From Candidatus Rhodoferax mariagerensis (lineage in GTDB: Bacteria > Pseudomonadota > Gammaproteobacteria > Burkholderiales > Burkholderiaceae_C), in the NCBI GenBank assembly GCA_016719055.1, contig JADKAW010000011.1:62001-126000 (forward strand): DNA of 64,000 nucleotides. The letters run 5' to 3'. Both the position numbers and the translations under genes were made by a program. Under the pieces are notes generated by a model, which was not told the origin of the DNA, ran no database searches, and saw nothing but the letters and a program-made list of their open reading frames with translations. Below, in pieces: positions 17,718-26,653 of the stretch. Each line of letters begins with the position of its first letter. The first letter of the stretch is position 1.

Positions 17718-18782
17718 ATGACCAACCCCGACGGGAAAACTGCATTTAGCCTGCATATTGAAACCGGCACCGAAAAGGGTGACGCTGTTCCAGCCGCGGT
17801 GCTCGCGCAGATTCTGACCAGCGCACAGCGCAGCTTCGAGTTGATTGGGGTTCACATCGAGGGGCGCACGGTTCAGCAGCGCGCACGCATTTCCGCTGCA
17901 ACTCGAAGCCGTTTTCAATTGGTGTGTCGCCTGCCGGTGCCTGGCTGCTATGCGGTTCCCATTGTGCTGGGTGGCAATGACCTGCTGGCAGAACACATCA
18001 CAGCGGCCATGGATGTGTTCAAAAAGACCATCAGCGGCATCACCGCCCATGACTCCGAAGCCATCAACAAGGCCATGCCTGATGCAGGCCTGCGCCATCG
18101 GTTGTTGGAAGCTATTCGGGGAATGGCACCGCGTGCAGATGCTAAGTGGTCGTTGAAATTGTGGGACGCTGGCAACATCGAATTTGGTGAACTCAACACC
18201 GAAAGTGAGGCAACTATCAGGGCAGCTATTGTTCCCGCTGATGAACAGGCTGAATCCCAGGTTGTGACCGGCTACCTCACCAATATCAACTTTACCAACC
18301 GTGTCGTCACCATCATTTACCCGCCGACCAAGCGCGAGATGGAATGTGTCTATGACGAAACCATTGAGGACCTGCTGATTGAAAACCGGCGCGACTTGAT
18401 CCAAGTCACCGGTTTGATCGTTCTGGATGATGCAGGCGCGCCAAAGAAGATCACCAACGTCAATGACATCAGGGAACTTGACCTATCGCCCTTGGTCGTC
18501 GACACGATCAAGGTGGGCAAATTGGTACTGAAGGCCAAACAAGGTATCACCTTGGAGCCCACCACCGACGAGACAAAGCAACTCATTTGCGTCACACACG
18601 CCGATTTAGGCATTGACGCATTCGCCCGCACGCGCGATGCGTTGGTCAGTGAATTGAACGAACAAATCGGAATGCTTTGGCAAGAATATGCCCTCGCTGC
18701 TGATGACGATCTTGACGGCGTGGCCATCAAAATGAAACAAGCCCTGTTGGCCGCGTTCAGTGAGGTTGCCCATGGTGCGTAA
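17718..18782 (+). CDS. Unknown 354-aa protein coupled to a HicA-like toxin
   Basis: I do not recognise the fold. The protein is soluble, acidic, and begins 'MTNPDGKTAFSLHIETGT'. Around residues 170-235 ('VTGYLTNINFTNRVVTIIYP') it looks beta-rich; the end is helical. The downstream HicA-like gene starts inside its 3' end (ATG at 18772, stop of this gene at 18782), so both are made together. In known HicAB modules the partner is a small HicB antitoxin of about 80-150 aa; this one is much larger and lacks an evident HicB RNase H-like N-terminus or C-terminal ribbon-helix-helix. It may be a new kind of antitoxin or effector partner (inference). Confidence 0.7.
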   Translation: MTNPDGKTAFSLHIETGTEKGDAVPAAVLAQILTSAQRSFELIGVHIEGRTVQQRARISAATRSRFQLVCRLPVPGCYAVPIVLGGNDLLAEHITAAMDVFKKTISGITAHDSEAINKAMPDAGLRHRLLEAIRGMAPRADAKWSLKLWDAGNIEFGELNTESEATIRAAIVPADEQAESQVVTGYLTNINFTNRVVTIIYPPTKREMECVYDETIEDLLIENRRDLIQVTGLIVLDDAGAPKKITNVNDIRELDLSPLVVDTIKVGKLVLKAKQGITLEPTTDETKQLICVTHADLGIDAFARTRDALVSELNEQIGMLWQEYALAADDDLDGVAIKMKQALLAAFSEVAHGA

Positions 18783-19071
18783 ACCCGGTGACGTGGAAAA
18801 AAGTCTGATGAAAAAAGGCTTTCAACGCAAAGAAGGCGACCACAGCTATTTCAACTACTTCACCAAGGCTGGCAAGAAAACCAGCGTCTTCACCAAGACC
18901 AGCCACGGAGCCAAAGAACTTGATGACAGCTTGCTTGGCATGATGGCCAAACAGTGCAAGTTGAGCCGCCAGAACTTTGACCTGCTGATTGAATGCCCTC
19001 TGGACCGTGACAACTATGAACGTAAGCTAGTCGAATGTGGCGCAATACAGGCGCAAGCGCCGTCAAAGTAG
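18772..19071 (+). CDS. HicA-like mRNA interferase toxin
   Basis: 99-aa protein from ATG 18772. The dsRBD-like HicA core is present: 'VEKSLMKKGFQRKEGDHSYF' with the histidine H24 at the position of the HicA catalytic His, then 'TSHGAKELDDSLLGMMAKQC' where HicA has its G-K-E/D-L segment. It is longer than classical HicA (about 60-80 aa), with an extra C-terminal tail 'FDLLIECPLDRDNYERKL'. HicA toxins cleave mRNA; here the partner is the unusual 354-aa upstream protein, with which it overlaps by 11 bases. An in-frame GTG at 18760 is a less likely start. Confidence 0.7.
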   Translation: MVRKPGDVEKSLMKKGFQRKEGDHSYFNYFTKAGKKTSVFTKTSHGAKELDDSLLGMMAKQCKLSRQNFDLLIECPLDRDNYERKLVECGAIQAQAPSK

Positions 19072-19141
19072 TTGATTTCAATGGACGTTGGCAGTGGGTA
19101 CGAATCCACATAAAAGCCTGCCTGTTTATAAGCTTTTTCAG

Positions 19142-19183
19142 CCTCTCGCCCTTATAAACAGAGCGTAGGTCACTATCAATTTG
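19142..19183 (+). repeat. Dispersed palindromic repeat, divergent copy
   Basis: CCTCTCGCCCTTATAAACAG then AGCGTAGGTCACTATCAATT, a weaker match to the repeat family described at 41219. Confidence 0.35.
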
Positions 19184-19250
19184 ATTTCAAACTCGCTGGA
19201 ATTTAGATTAAAAACAATCGCATTGTCGAAGCCAAAATTCCAATTGTTCG

Positions 19251-19463
19251 TCAGGCTGACGTGTATTTTGTTCCGCTCTTGAACGGAAACTGAGTAGACC
19301 GCTTTAGTGTTCCGGCCTTTGTCATTGGGTAGAGGTATACAGATCGAACAGTGTTCTTATTCATATCCAAAGCCGCAGCGATTTCACCCAGCGCTTTGAA
19401 GTTCTTGTCGCATAGTCGAATAATTTCTTTCTCAATTTTTTCTTTATGTGTCACATTGTCCAT
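19251..19463 (-). CDS. Small winged-helix/HTH protein after res
   Basis: 70-aa protein from ATG 19463. 'FKALGEIAAALDMNKNTVRS' is a clear helix-turn-helix and the remainder ('YLYPMTKAGTLKRSTQFPFK') fits a wing. It lies 37 bases downstream of the type III restriction subunit on the same strand and is probably the last gene of that operon. It may control the operon or be a small DNA-binding accessory; no specific family recognised. Confidence 0.6.
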   Translation of the reverse strand: MDNVTHKEKIEKEIIRLCDKNFKALGEIAAALDMNKNTVRSVYLYPMTKAGTLKRSTQFPFKSGTKYTSA

Positions 19464-19500
19464 CGTCAATTCCTTTGCAAAATGATGTGCTCACTCTGAG

Positions 19501-22116
19501 CTACGACAGCAACTCATTTAGTCCCGCTTCAAATTCTGGCATGCGCTCCCCAAAGTTGAAGAATGGCAAGCCCCACACCACGTATTGCCGGTTTTCAATG
19601 AGCTGCTCGACTTGCCCCTGGCCTTTGATGCTCGCTAGGAATTCCTCTTTCCAAGCATCTGCACGTAACAGGTGCTGCCCTTTCGGCTCGATGAATACTT
19701 GGTAGTGCATCGTGTCCGTTTTGGTCTTGCCAACTAGGAACAGCACGAAATCCGGTTCTAACGGTCTGCCATCGGCAAACGCAAAAAGCTTGAAGTGCTT
19801 TTCATTGCGCACCAGATAGGCTTCGGCATATACCTTTTTCAGGTCGTTGTACCGCTTGTCGATGTACTGGATAAGCAGCTTTTCTTCAGATGTGCCAAAA
19901 CAGTCATCGAATGCAAACCAGGCTCTGGTGGACAAGTCAAGGTGGTACGCCGTTTGCGAAGCATCCAGCATGGACCGGCCAAACTCCTTATCTTCCCCTC
20001 CGTCCAACATGAAATTTAGCGTCTTGTCGGTGAACACCGCCTTGACCATGGCAGGCTTGAACTGCACGGAGCCCTTAAATTCCACGTTGCCGCTAGCTAC
20101 GAATTCAGCCACCGCTTCCAAAACCTGAATGGCCACGTCCAATTTTTGGTCTGGCGTGAGGCTAGCGACTTCGTTGGGCAGACCACTGACCTCCACCTTG
20201 ACGCGGCCCAGGTACTTATCCGAAGTCAGAAATTCATGGATAGAGTCCAGGTGCGGCAAGAATTTGCGCAGGTTGGCGAACTCGTAGAACTCGATACGCT
20301 GTACAGCTTTACGAAGCACTGCAACGCCAAAGCTTGCGAGCATGTAATCCTGGCGGGTGCGCTCCACGCCACGGTCCGGCCCTGCATCATCGAATACCGT
20401 CACCGTTTTGGAGTAGCCGGTGCGTAAGGCAACCTGGTGCACCTGATTGACAACGCTGCTATCCAGTCCGTCAATGTCTTCCCGGTTGTACTTGACCCGT
20501 TCGTTCAAAAAAATGAAACCACCTTTGTACAGGGCGGTTTTCTTAAAGTCATCTTTCAGGCGTACCCGCTGTTCACGGGTGTCCTTGGCCTTCATGCCAA
20601 TTTCTTGCAGGGCTGTGTTGAGCTCCTGAATGTATTTAGGGTTGTAGGCGCTATGGTAGTAAAGCTCTTCGCATACGCGCACTTCATGGCCCAGGTCAGC
20701 GTCAAATTTCCGCCCATATAAGGGCTGGTCCGGGGCTAGCTGAAATGGGCAATACCGCGCGCCACGACCAATCAACTGGGCTTCGGACATGGTGGTTTTG
20801 CCAATCTTCCCGGCCTTACTGTCCCGTGTATCGTACAGCCGCACAATGTCAAACAAGTTCAATACATCCCAGCCTTCGTTCAGCTTGTCCACCGCAAACA
20901 CGGCGCGGTAGCTGTTGCTTTCCAGGTTGTTAACGGCAATCTGTTTTTGTTCACTCTCTTCCTTGCTGTTGACCGAAATCAACTTGTCGTCCGAGAAGTC
21001 TTCCTGCAACTCGGCGATGAGGTTTGTCAAGGTGATGCTGTTGGTCGCCAAGTAGTCAAACACGCGCTGAATGGCCGGGTCCTTGGATCGGGTGTGCAGA
21101 CTGTCCAATGCAGCGGGTTGCAAGGCCTTGATGCCATCCTTGAATTCATCGAAAAACGCCAGGCTGTCTTTGATGGTTTTGGACTTGAACAAAATCACCG
21201 GCTTAATGTGGTGACGATTTTTCTCGAACACCTTGCGCCGGTATTGACTCAATAAAACGGCTTGCAAGGCACGCTGGAACGGCTCCAGATCAGCTTGCAA
21301 AACCTTGACCTCCTTGGAGTATCCATCACGCCGAAACTCGCGCAAAGGGTAGTCGTACAGCAAGCGGGGTCGATATTTTTTAGCCAGATTGTCGTCCGAC
21401 AAATCCACCGTGGCCGTGAACTCCAGCAGCACATTGCTTGGGTGGGCTTTAAAGATACGTTCGACTGTACCCTCCCAGGACACTATTTCCAGAAGTTCAT
21501 CCTGGTTCACCGCCATACCCTTTTTTGTGTCGGCATTGATGTGGTGCGCTTCATCGGAAAGCAATACCACTTTGTCGCCTTCAAAATCTTCAAAGGTGAT
21601 GCTGTTTTCCCGTGGCGTGTTCAAGGCCATGTGCAGACCTTGGATTGTTGTGAACAAGATGTTTATGTCGTCTGGGTTTACCGACTGGAAGCTCTCCACT
21701 TCCCGCACATCCACGCGCCGGTCGCCCACGGCGATGGTTGGGGCAAACAGGTATTTGCTTGACTGGGGGTTAAGAAAATTGTCCCGCGTCTTGTTGATGA
21801 TGTTGGTGCTGTTCACGAAAAACAGAAACTTTCGGTAGCCCTTTGCATACAGGTAAGCAATAAGGCCCGCCATCATCATCGTTTTGCCACTGCCCGTGGC
21901 CATATGCATCAACAGTTGATGATTCTGGCGTGGCTTGCCGTCAAAGGCCTCCTCCCAGTAGTTCACGAAGAACTTGAAGGTCCGTTCCTGGTACGGTCGC
22001 AGCGGAAAGCGTGGGTTCAAATTCGCAGTGATGCAAGCGGGCAGGCGGGTTCCTTCAATGTGGCGCTTTCCCAGCTCTAAGCTTAGGATTTCATGCAAGT
22101 CCCTGACCGCACTCAT
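19501..22116 (-). CDS. res: Type III restriction enzyme, Res subunit
   Basis: 871-aa ATP-dependent restriction subunit. Superfamily 2 helicase motifs: Walker A ATGSGKT (residues 73-79), DEAH in 'VVLLSDEAHHINADT', and a motif VI-type 'SEAQLIGRGARYCPF'. Near the C-terminus is a PD-(D/E)xK nuclease: P788-D789 and E810-P-K812. Res needs Mod for target recognition and uses ATP to act at two inverted sites. The ATG overlaps the mod stop (4 bases), so the genes are coupled. Length is in the normal range for Res proteins. A complete type III system is therefore likely. Confidence 0.9.
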   Translation of the reverse strand: MSAVRDLHEILSLELGKRHIEGTRLPACITANLNPRFPLRPYQERTFKFFVNYWEEAFDGKPRQNHQLLMHMATGSGKTMMMAGLIAYLYAKGYRKFLFFVNSTNIINKTRDNFLNPQSSKYLFAPTIAVGDRRVDVREVESFQSVNPDDINILFTTIQGLHMALNTPRENSITFEDFEGDKVVLLSDEAHHINADTKKGMAVNQDELLEIVSWEGTVERIFKAHPSNVLLEFTATVDLSDDNLAKKYRPRLLYDYPLREFRRDGYSKEVKVLQADLEPFQRALQAVLLSQYRRKVFEKNRHHIKPVILFKSKTIKDSLAFFDEFKDGIKALQPAALDSLHTRSKDPAIQRVFDYLATNSITLTNLIAELQEDFSDDKLISVNSKEESEQKQIAVNNLESNSYRAVFAVDKLNEGWDVLNLFDIVRLYDTRDSKAGKIGKTTMSEAQLIGRGARYCPFQLAPDQPLYGRKFDADLGHEVRVCEELYYHSAYNPKYIQELNTALQEIGMKAKDTREQRVRLKDDFKKTALYKGGFIFLNERVKYNREDIDGLDSSVVNQVHQVALRTGYSKTVTVFDDAGPDRGVERTRQDYMLASFGVAVLRKAVQRIEFYEFANLRKFLPHLDSIHEFLTSDKYLGRVKVEVSGLPNEVASLTPDQKLDVAIQVLEAVAEFVASGNVEFKGSVQFKPAMVKAVFTDKTLNFMLDGGEDKEFGRSMLDASQTAYHLDLSTRAWFAFDDCFGTSEEKLLIQYIDKRYNDLKKVYAEAYLVRNEKHFKLFAFADGRPLEPDFVLFLVGKTKTDTMHYQVFIEPKGQHLLRADAWKEEFLASIKGQGQVEQLIENRQYVVWGLPFFNFGERMPEFEAGLNELLS

Positions 22117-23972
22117 GCCGCACCCAGGCGGAAAAAAGCACGGTTCAAAGCTTTGTCGGATTCACTGATGCCGTAGGTCTTGTCATCCATTTCTGACAGG
22201 GGGACGTACAGGAGGTTTTTGTCCAGCACCTCAATCAGGAACCGCTTTTGGTCCTCTATGGGCAGAGCATTGAAGTCATGCACGCAGGCGTTGATGCTGG
22301 CCACGTCAACCTGATAGGAAAGGAAGGCCTTTTCCTGCATCGTGAGCCAAATTGCCGCCAGTTGTTTTTTGGTGGTGGCCGCCGTGATGCTGTCAACAAA
22401 GGTTTGGTTGGCTTTGGCCAATTCGCAGTACACAAATTCGCCGCCACCTTGCCAGTTGACTTGGGCACTTATGCCCACTGCATCCCCCGCCAACACTGAT
22501 GCCAAGCGTCCCGCTGTTGTTGTTTCGGCGTAGTCCAGTTGCTCCACACCAATCCAGCGACGCCCCATTTTGTGTGCGGTTGCCATGGTGGAGCCGGAGC
22601 CACCAAAAAAATCCATTACCAAGTCGCCTTCTTCGGAGGCTAATCGCAGGACTTCAGCCAGATATTTTTCGTTCTTGGCAGTCTTGAAACCGTGGTCGCT
22701 GTTGGCAATGGGTACACCGTTCCACACGGTGTCAGCCAAGCGAATATCAGCAGGTGCACGCCAGTATTGGGGTTTGCCGTCGTCTGGCGAACGTCGAATG
22801 AAGGATAGGGCCTGGCCGGTGTCGCGCCAGTATTCGGCCAGAGTACGGCCACCACCTTCTGCCAAAAAGCGGTCGAAATTCGCTACCGCTTGCAAGGCGC
22901 GGGGTTCACCCCATACCCACTGCCCTTTGGTTATTTTGGTGTCCAGCAACTCGTATTGCATGGTCTTACGTTCTTCCGTGCTCCATGCGTGGTGCCAGTG
23001 GCCTTCTGTGTTGCCCACGTCGTGCTTATCCACCCAGTGGGTCTTGAAGCTGGTTTCCTCGTTTTTTGTGAACCAAAACAAGGTGTCGTGACGAACCTGC
23101 AATTTCTTGATGGTGGCAAACTGCTTTTGCAGACCCTTGACCGCCCGACCCGGCAGGATGATTTCATTGCGGAAGTTAGCTCGCCCAAAGATTTCATCCA
23201 GGAGCATTTTCACGGGATGGTTGTTGTCGTGGTCAATATGCACGAATATGGACCCGTTAGGTGCCAAAAGCTGCTTCGCCACCTCTAGGCGATTGCGCAA
23301 AAAGGTAAACCAAGTGGACTGTGAAAACGTGTCGTTGTACTGAAAGCTGTCGTTGTCGGTATTGAAAGGCGGGTCAATGAAAATCAGCCGTACCTGACCG
23401 GCAAACATACGCTTGACCGTGTGCAGGGCCAGCAGGTTGTTGCCCTTGATAAGAATGTTGTCCGCTGTGGTGAAGGTGCCCACGGGTACTTCGCCCATCA
23501 TGGAGTAGCGTCGAACATTTACGAAGGCCTTGGGAGCCAAAAGGCGGTCTATCTGGTCTGGTGCCAGGGTTTCATTCCAAAAGATTTCTTTGCGTCTTGC
23601 TTCCGCCCGGTCCTGGCCGCCTTCCAGCACGCAGTCCTTGTAAGGCCAGGCCAGCACGACTTCCTTACTGTCGGTTAGGTATTCGTCCCCCACCGTCAGT
23701 CCAATTTTGTTTTTGAAGGCAGTGAAGCTATCAGGCAGGAACGATTTGTTGCTGACGAAGCGCTGGAACTTCACTTTGTCAAACACCTGAACCTGATCCA
23801 CTTCCACAAAGAAGTGACGGCGCAAGGTGGGCTGCTTCAACAGCAGCCGCAACAGCAACGGATCCAAATTCAGGGCGAGCTCAACCACCTTATTTTTCAT
23901 GAGCTTGCCATCGGCCACCAAACGGTCATCGGTGGATAAAAGTGCGGTTAATTCTGATAAGAGGTTTTGCAT
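22113..23972 (-). CDS. mod: Type III DNA methyltransferase, Mod subunit
   Basis: 619 aa from the ATG at 23972 (an in-frame ATG at 24041 would add 23 residues without family similarity). Beta-class N6-adenine methylase: catalytic DPPFN at residues 200-204 precedes the AdoMet motif FGGSGST around 455-461. The middle region carries the target-recognition domain. Mod methylates one strand of a short asymmetric site and gives specificity to Res. It is followed by res with overlapping stop and start, then a small HTH gene. The operon sits between island replication genes and unknown cargo on the same strand. No simple-sequence repeat that would suggest phase variation is visible at the 5' end. Confidence 0.9.
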   Translation of the reverse strand: MQNLLSELTALLSTDDRLVADGKLMKNKVVELALNLDPLLLRLLLKQPTLRRHFFVEVDQVQVFDKVKFQRFVSNKSFLPDSFTAFKNKIGLTVGDEYLTDSKEVVLAWPYKDCVLEGGQDRAEARRKEIFWNETLAPDQIDRLLAPKAFVNVRRYSMMGEVPVGTFTTADNILIKGNNLLALHTVKRMFAGQVRLIFIDPPFNTDNDSFQYNDTFSQSTWFTFLRNRLEVAKQLLAPNGSIFVHIDHDNNHPVKMLLDEIFGRANFRNEIILPGRAVKGLQKQFATIKKLQVRHDTLFWFTKNEETSFKTHWVDKHDVGNTEGHWHHAWSTEERKTMQYELLDTKITKGQWVWGEPRALQAVANFDRFLAEGGGRTLAEYWRDTGQALSFIRRSPDDGKPQYWRAPADIRLADTVWNGVPIANSDHGFKTAKNEKYLAEVLRLASEEGDLVMDFFGGSGSTMATAHKMGRRWIGVEQLDYAETTTAGRLASVLAGDAVGISAQVNWQGGGEFVYCELAKANQTFVDSITAATTKKQLAAIWLTMQEKAFLSYQVDVASINACVHDFNALPIEDQKRFLIEVLDKNLLYVPLSEMDDKTYGISESDKALNRAFFRLGAA

Positions 23973-24042
23973 CAATCGGGAATCGTGACAATTCAATAGT
24001 TCGCCATCGTAGGGTCGAACTATAACCCCCGGCTTGCCCAAT

Positions 24043-24675
24043 TCAGAACCGTGCAGCCCTGAGCCTGACCCCCTCCAGCCGCGCCATCGCTATCCCCAGT
24101 TTGGCCGTCATCCCCGCCATGGCCTGATCGACGTGGGCGTTATGCGCCGCCTGCAAGCGCGCGAACGTGCGCCAGTGCATCCCCTTGGGTTTGCCGCCGG
24201 GCAGGTTCAAAATGCCAGCGTCCCAGCCCAGGCGCTTGCGGATTCTGTCGGCCTTGGCTGTGGCCCGGTCGTCAGCAAGTTTGCGCTGGGTGCTGTAGGC
24301 CAGTTTGTGGCAATGCCTGCACGCATACACCTTGCCCCCGTACAACACCGCCACACGCCGCCCACAGCCCACAGCAGGGCAGCGCCACCAGGCACGCTGG
24401 CCGCCGTAGTGGCATCCGGTCCAGTCCAGAAACACCGGGTAATTCATGTCCTGCCATTCATCGCCATTGACCCGGCTGCGGTAGATCAGTTGCACGCGGT
24501 CAGACTCGGTGCGCATGTCAATGGCTGCTATCTTGTTGCCGCCGCGCGTCCACTGCCAACTGAATGAACACCCCGGTTTCAAAAGCCCGGCCCGCTGAAT
24601 CTTGCGAATGTCCAAAATGTGCATGTCGTCGGTGGTGCGTTTGCCGTCGCGCCTGCCGCTGTTGTATCCGCCCAT
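24043..24675 (-). CDS. Island/phage protein with zinc ribbon
   Basis: 210-aa protein of a family common in prophages and integrative islands. It starts 'MGGYNSGRRDGKRTTDDMHI' followed by 'LDIRKIQRAGLLKPG', then a beta-rich region, then cysteines in 'CPAVGCGRRVAVLYGGKVYA' and 'CRHCHKLAY' that form a probable zinc ribbon. The C-terminus is basic and helical. No enzymatic function is known to me. It belongs to the minus-strand replication/cargo module, 67 bases upstream of mod. Confidence 0.65.
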   Translation of the reverse strand: MGGYNSGRRDGKRTTDDMHILDIRKIQRAGLLKPGCSFSWQWTRGGNKIAAIDMRTESDRVQLIYRSRVNGDEWQDMNYPVFLDWTGCHYGGQRAWWRCPAVGCGRRVAVLYGGKVYACRHCHKLAYSTQRKLADDRATAKADRIRKRLGWDAGILNLPGGKPKGMHWRTFARLQAAHNAHVDQAMAGMTAKLGIAMARLEGVRLRAARF

Positions 24676-24766
24676 GGTTTACCTCTTCTGAAAATATTTA
24701 CCGAAATCATTTGGCAAGATTGCTGCTTACCTGTTTACTTTTGCGTACTTTTTGAATGACAAAACA

Positions 24767-24804
24767 GGCTGTAGCGCTTGTCTGCTATGCGTTGCCAGCT
24801 ATTG
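24767..24804 (+). repeat. Dispersed palindromic repeat, divergent copy
   Basis: GGCTGTAGCGCTTGTCTGCT then ATGCGTTGCCAGCTATTG. It overlaps the 3' end of the 24785-25201 gene and so supplies its last codons. Confidence 0.4.
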
Positions 24805-25201
24805 TTTTTGTATTTTCCACCTGTTGCATTTTTTCGTTCAATTCAATGGCCAGTTGCGCCCTGATATTCGTCTTGTATGCGGCGTTGTCATCAGGAAAAG
24901 CCGCTTTCATGTAGTTGTCGTGAACCAGCGTATCCAGCACCTTGTCTTTGCCCTGCAACTGGTGAACGATCACATTCACAGCCGTGGGCGCTTTGCTTTC
25001 TGGCTTTCCGACCAGGTGTTGCCCCAGCCAGGCGCGCGCCTGCGCGTCTCCGCCCTTCGCCGCCTGCACTGCCCCGGTGACAACTTCGCGCCAGTCGTCC
25101 AGGCTCACCGCGTCCAGCAGCGCCCCCATGTAGCTTTCCTGAGTGCGTGTGTGCGTGGCGTGGCCCGGTATCAGTCCGGTGGTGGGTTTTTTAGTTGCCA
25201 T
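24785..25201 (-). CDS. Unknown island protein, 138 aa
   Basis: From ATG 25201 (an ATG at 25213 adds 4 residues). The sequence 'YMGALLDAVSLDDWREVVTG' followed by 'AVQAAKGGDAQARAWLGQHL' resembles the N-terminal helical region of small proteins seen next to phage-type DNA-packaging or replication genes, but I cannot name a family. The C-terminal 'ELNEKMQQVENTKTIAGNA' overlaps a dispersed repeat. It is in the same minus-strand run as its neighbours; the start lies 8 bases after the preceding gene's stop. Confidence 0.55.
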   Translation of the reverse strand: MATKKPTTGLIPGHATHTRTQESYMGALLDAVSLDDWREVVTGAVQAAKGGDAQARAWLGQHLVGKPESKAPTAVNVIVHQLQGKDKVLDTLVHDNYMKAAFPDDNAAYKTNIRAQLAIELNEKMQQVENTKTIAGNA

Positions 25202-25209
25202 GATGTCAA

Positions 25210-25845
25210 TCAATCTCGTGGACGTGCGTCACCCTTGAATTTCGTTTGCGCCTTTGCCTGAGTTTCATTTGCTGGAACAATTACTGACTCATTCATCAGT
25301 GGTCGCCCGACCATCACACTTTTCACATGCGATTTTTTGATTCGTTCGCGCGTAGCAGGTTGAGGCTCGTCACTGAGGGCAACACCTTGGAGAACATTCA
25401 AAATGGAAGTCTTGTCGCGTAGCAACCAAGCCAAATGCTGTTCAAAACTTCCAGCCTTCAGGGATGCACTTTGGACGATCGCTACATGGTTCTGAAAAAT
25501 ACAGAAATAGAGCATGCCCGTGGCAAATTGATGGGGAACCCCACCTTTTTCTGGTGGCTCAATGGCTGAAAGGGATAGGTTTTTGGCATCAGGGTCATCT
25601 GCAATCACAACCTGAAAACCGCCGCGCTCGAAAGTCGTCAGACGACCGCATAGAAATGAGCCCACCAAATTGCTTGAGCTGACTACACGAAATTCAGTTG
25701 CACTAGTGTCAACAGCCTCCAGCCGATCTTTGACACGATCCAATTTCGATAGCGACTCCGAAAGCATCTGCTGGATTGTCCGGGGCATGTTTTCAGAAAA
25801 CCGAGCCCTGCGGTAGTAAACGGTTTTCTGAGTTGATGTTGCCAC
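25210..25845 (-). CDS. Unknown 211-aa island protein
   Basis: Starts 'MATSTQKTVYYRRARFSENM' and continues with helices ('MLSESLSKLDRVKDRLEAVD') and a beta-rich middle part. Near the end is a basic stretch and a repeated 'AQAKAQTKFKG'. No signal peptide or transmembrane segment. I do not recognise the family. Located between small replication-module proteins and separated from them by 119 bases upstream, so it may be inserted cargo; base composition is a little lower in GC than its neighbours. Confidence 0.55.
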   Translation of the reverse strand: MATSTQKTVYYRRARFSENMPRTIQQMLSESLSKLDRVKDRLEAVDTSATEFRVVSSSNLVGSFLCGRLTTFERGGFQVVIADDPDAKNLSLSAIEPPEKGGVPHQFATGMLYFCIFQNHVAIVQSASLKAGSFEQHLAWLLRDKTSILNVLQGVALSDEPQPATRERIKKSHVKSVMVGRPLMNESVIVPANETQAKAQTKFKGDARPRD

Positions 25846-25963
25846 GGTGATCTACGATTTGAATTTAACGGTTGAAAATGAAAATTTTGACGTGAAGTTG
25901 AGCATACCAGTGTTGCCGTAAGCTGGTGCTGACAGTGGTTGTGATGTGGTCATGGCGATGCTT

Positions 25964-26653
25964 TCAAAAAGGTGTTTTCGGTGTTGAGTTGGGGGCTGCA
26001 TTGGCTTTGGCATTCGGCGTGGCGGTGGCGAAGCCGTCACAGCGCTGCAACTGCAAAACCAGATCAGCAGGCAACTGCGTGTCACGCGGGCGAATGGCGA
26101 TACCAGCGGCCTGCCAGTTGCCACAGCGCCAGCTTGTGTGACCGAAGCCAGACAAGTGCCTGCACTCCAGGCAAGACCGCCGGTCGTCGGTTTCCCGGTC
26201 CCGAATCACCAGCCTGTCGGCCAGCACTTCGCCGTCGGTACGGGTCAAACCCTTGTCGGTGAACCGGTGCAGGCGCGCCGTGAACAGGTCAATCTCTGTG
26301 CCCGTCATGGCCGTGGAATCCGGCCAGCAGTCGGCATCAGGATCATTACCGGGTAATGTCCCCGCCGCGCTGATGGACGCATCCAGCGCCAGTGATGCAG
26401 CCAGCAGCAAGGGTGACAGGCCCGGCGGTCGAACTGTGCCGATGTCGATCAGCTTGTTTACCGTTTCGGCAATAACCGCCTGCACCGTGGTGGTGGGTGC
26501 CGGTGCCGGGTCATTGGCCGCAGCCGCAGGCCCCTCGATTTTCTGAAAAGGTGCCAAAGTGGGGGCTTCAGAAACTACAAAAACGGTTTCTGTAGTTTTT
26601 GAAGCGTCCTTCTCGGGCGTTTTGCCGGTTTTCAGCCGTGCCAGCCAGCTCAT
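25964..26653 (-). CDS. Island protein with Cys/His-rich C-terminal domain
   Basis: 229 aa. The N-terminal third is Ala/Pro/Thr-rich and probably disordered. The C-terminal half ('LADRLVIRDRETDDRRSCLE', 'CRHLSGFGHTSWRCGNWQAA') contains a Cys-Cys-His-Cys cluster that could bind zinc, followed by 'LQRCDGF'. This layout is typical of small proteins encoded beside DUF3987/primase genes in phage-like islands. Its start overlaps the stop of the DUF3987 gene by 4 bases. Confidence 0.6.
   Translation of the reverse strand: MSWLARLKTGKTPEKDASKTTETVFVVSEAPTLAPFQKIEGPAAAANDPAPAPTTTVQAVIAETVNKLIDIGTVRPPGLSPLLLAASLALDASISAAGTLPGNDPDADCWPDSTAMTGTEIDLFTARLHRFTDKGLTRTDGEVLADRLVIRDRETDDRRSCLECRHLSGFGHTSWRCGNWQAAGIAIRPRDTQLPADLVLQLQRCDGFATATPNAKANAAPNSTPKTPF

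Noticed and set aside
24785..25201. Terminase small subunit
   Set aside because: Weak resemblance in the N-terminal helices only, and no large terminase or capsid genes are present.
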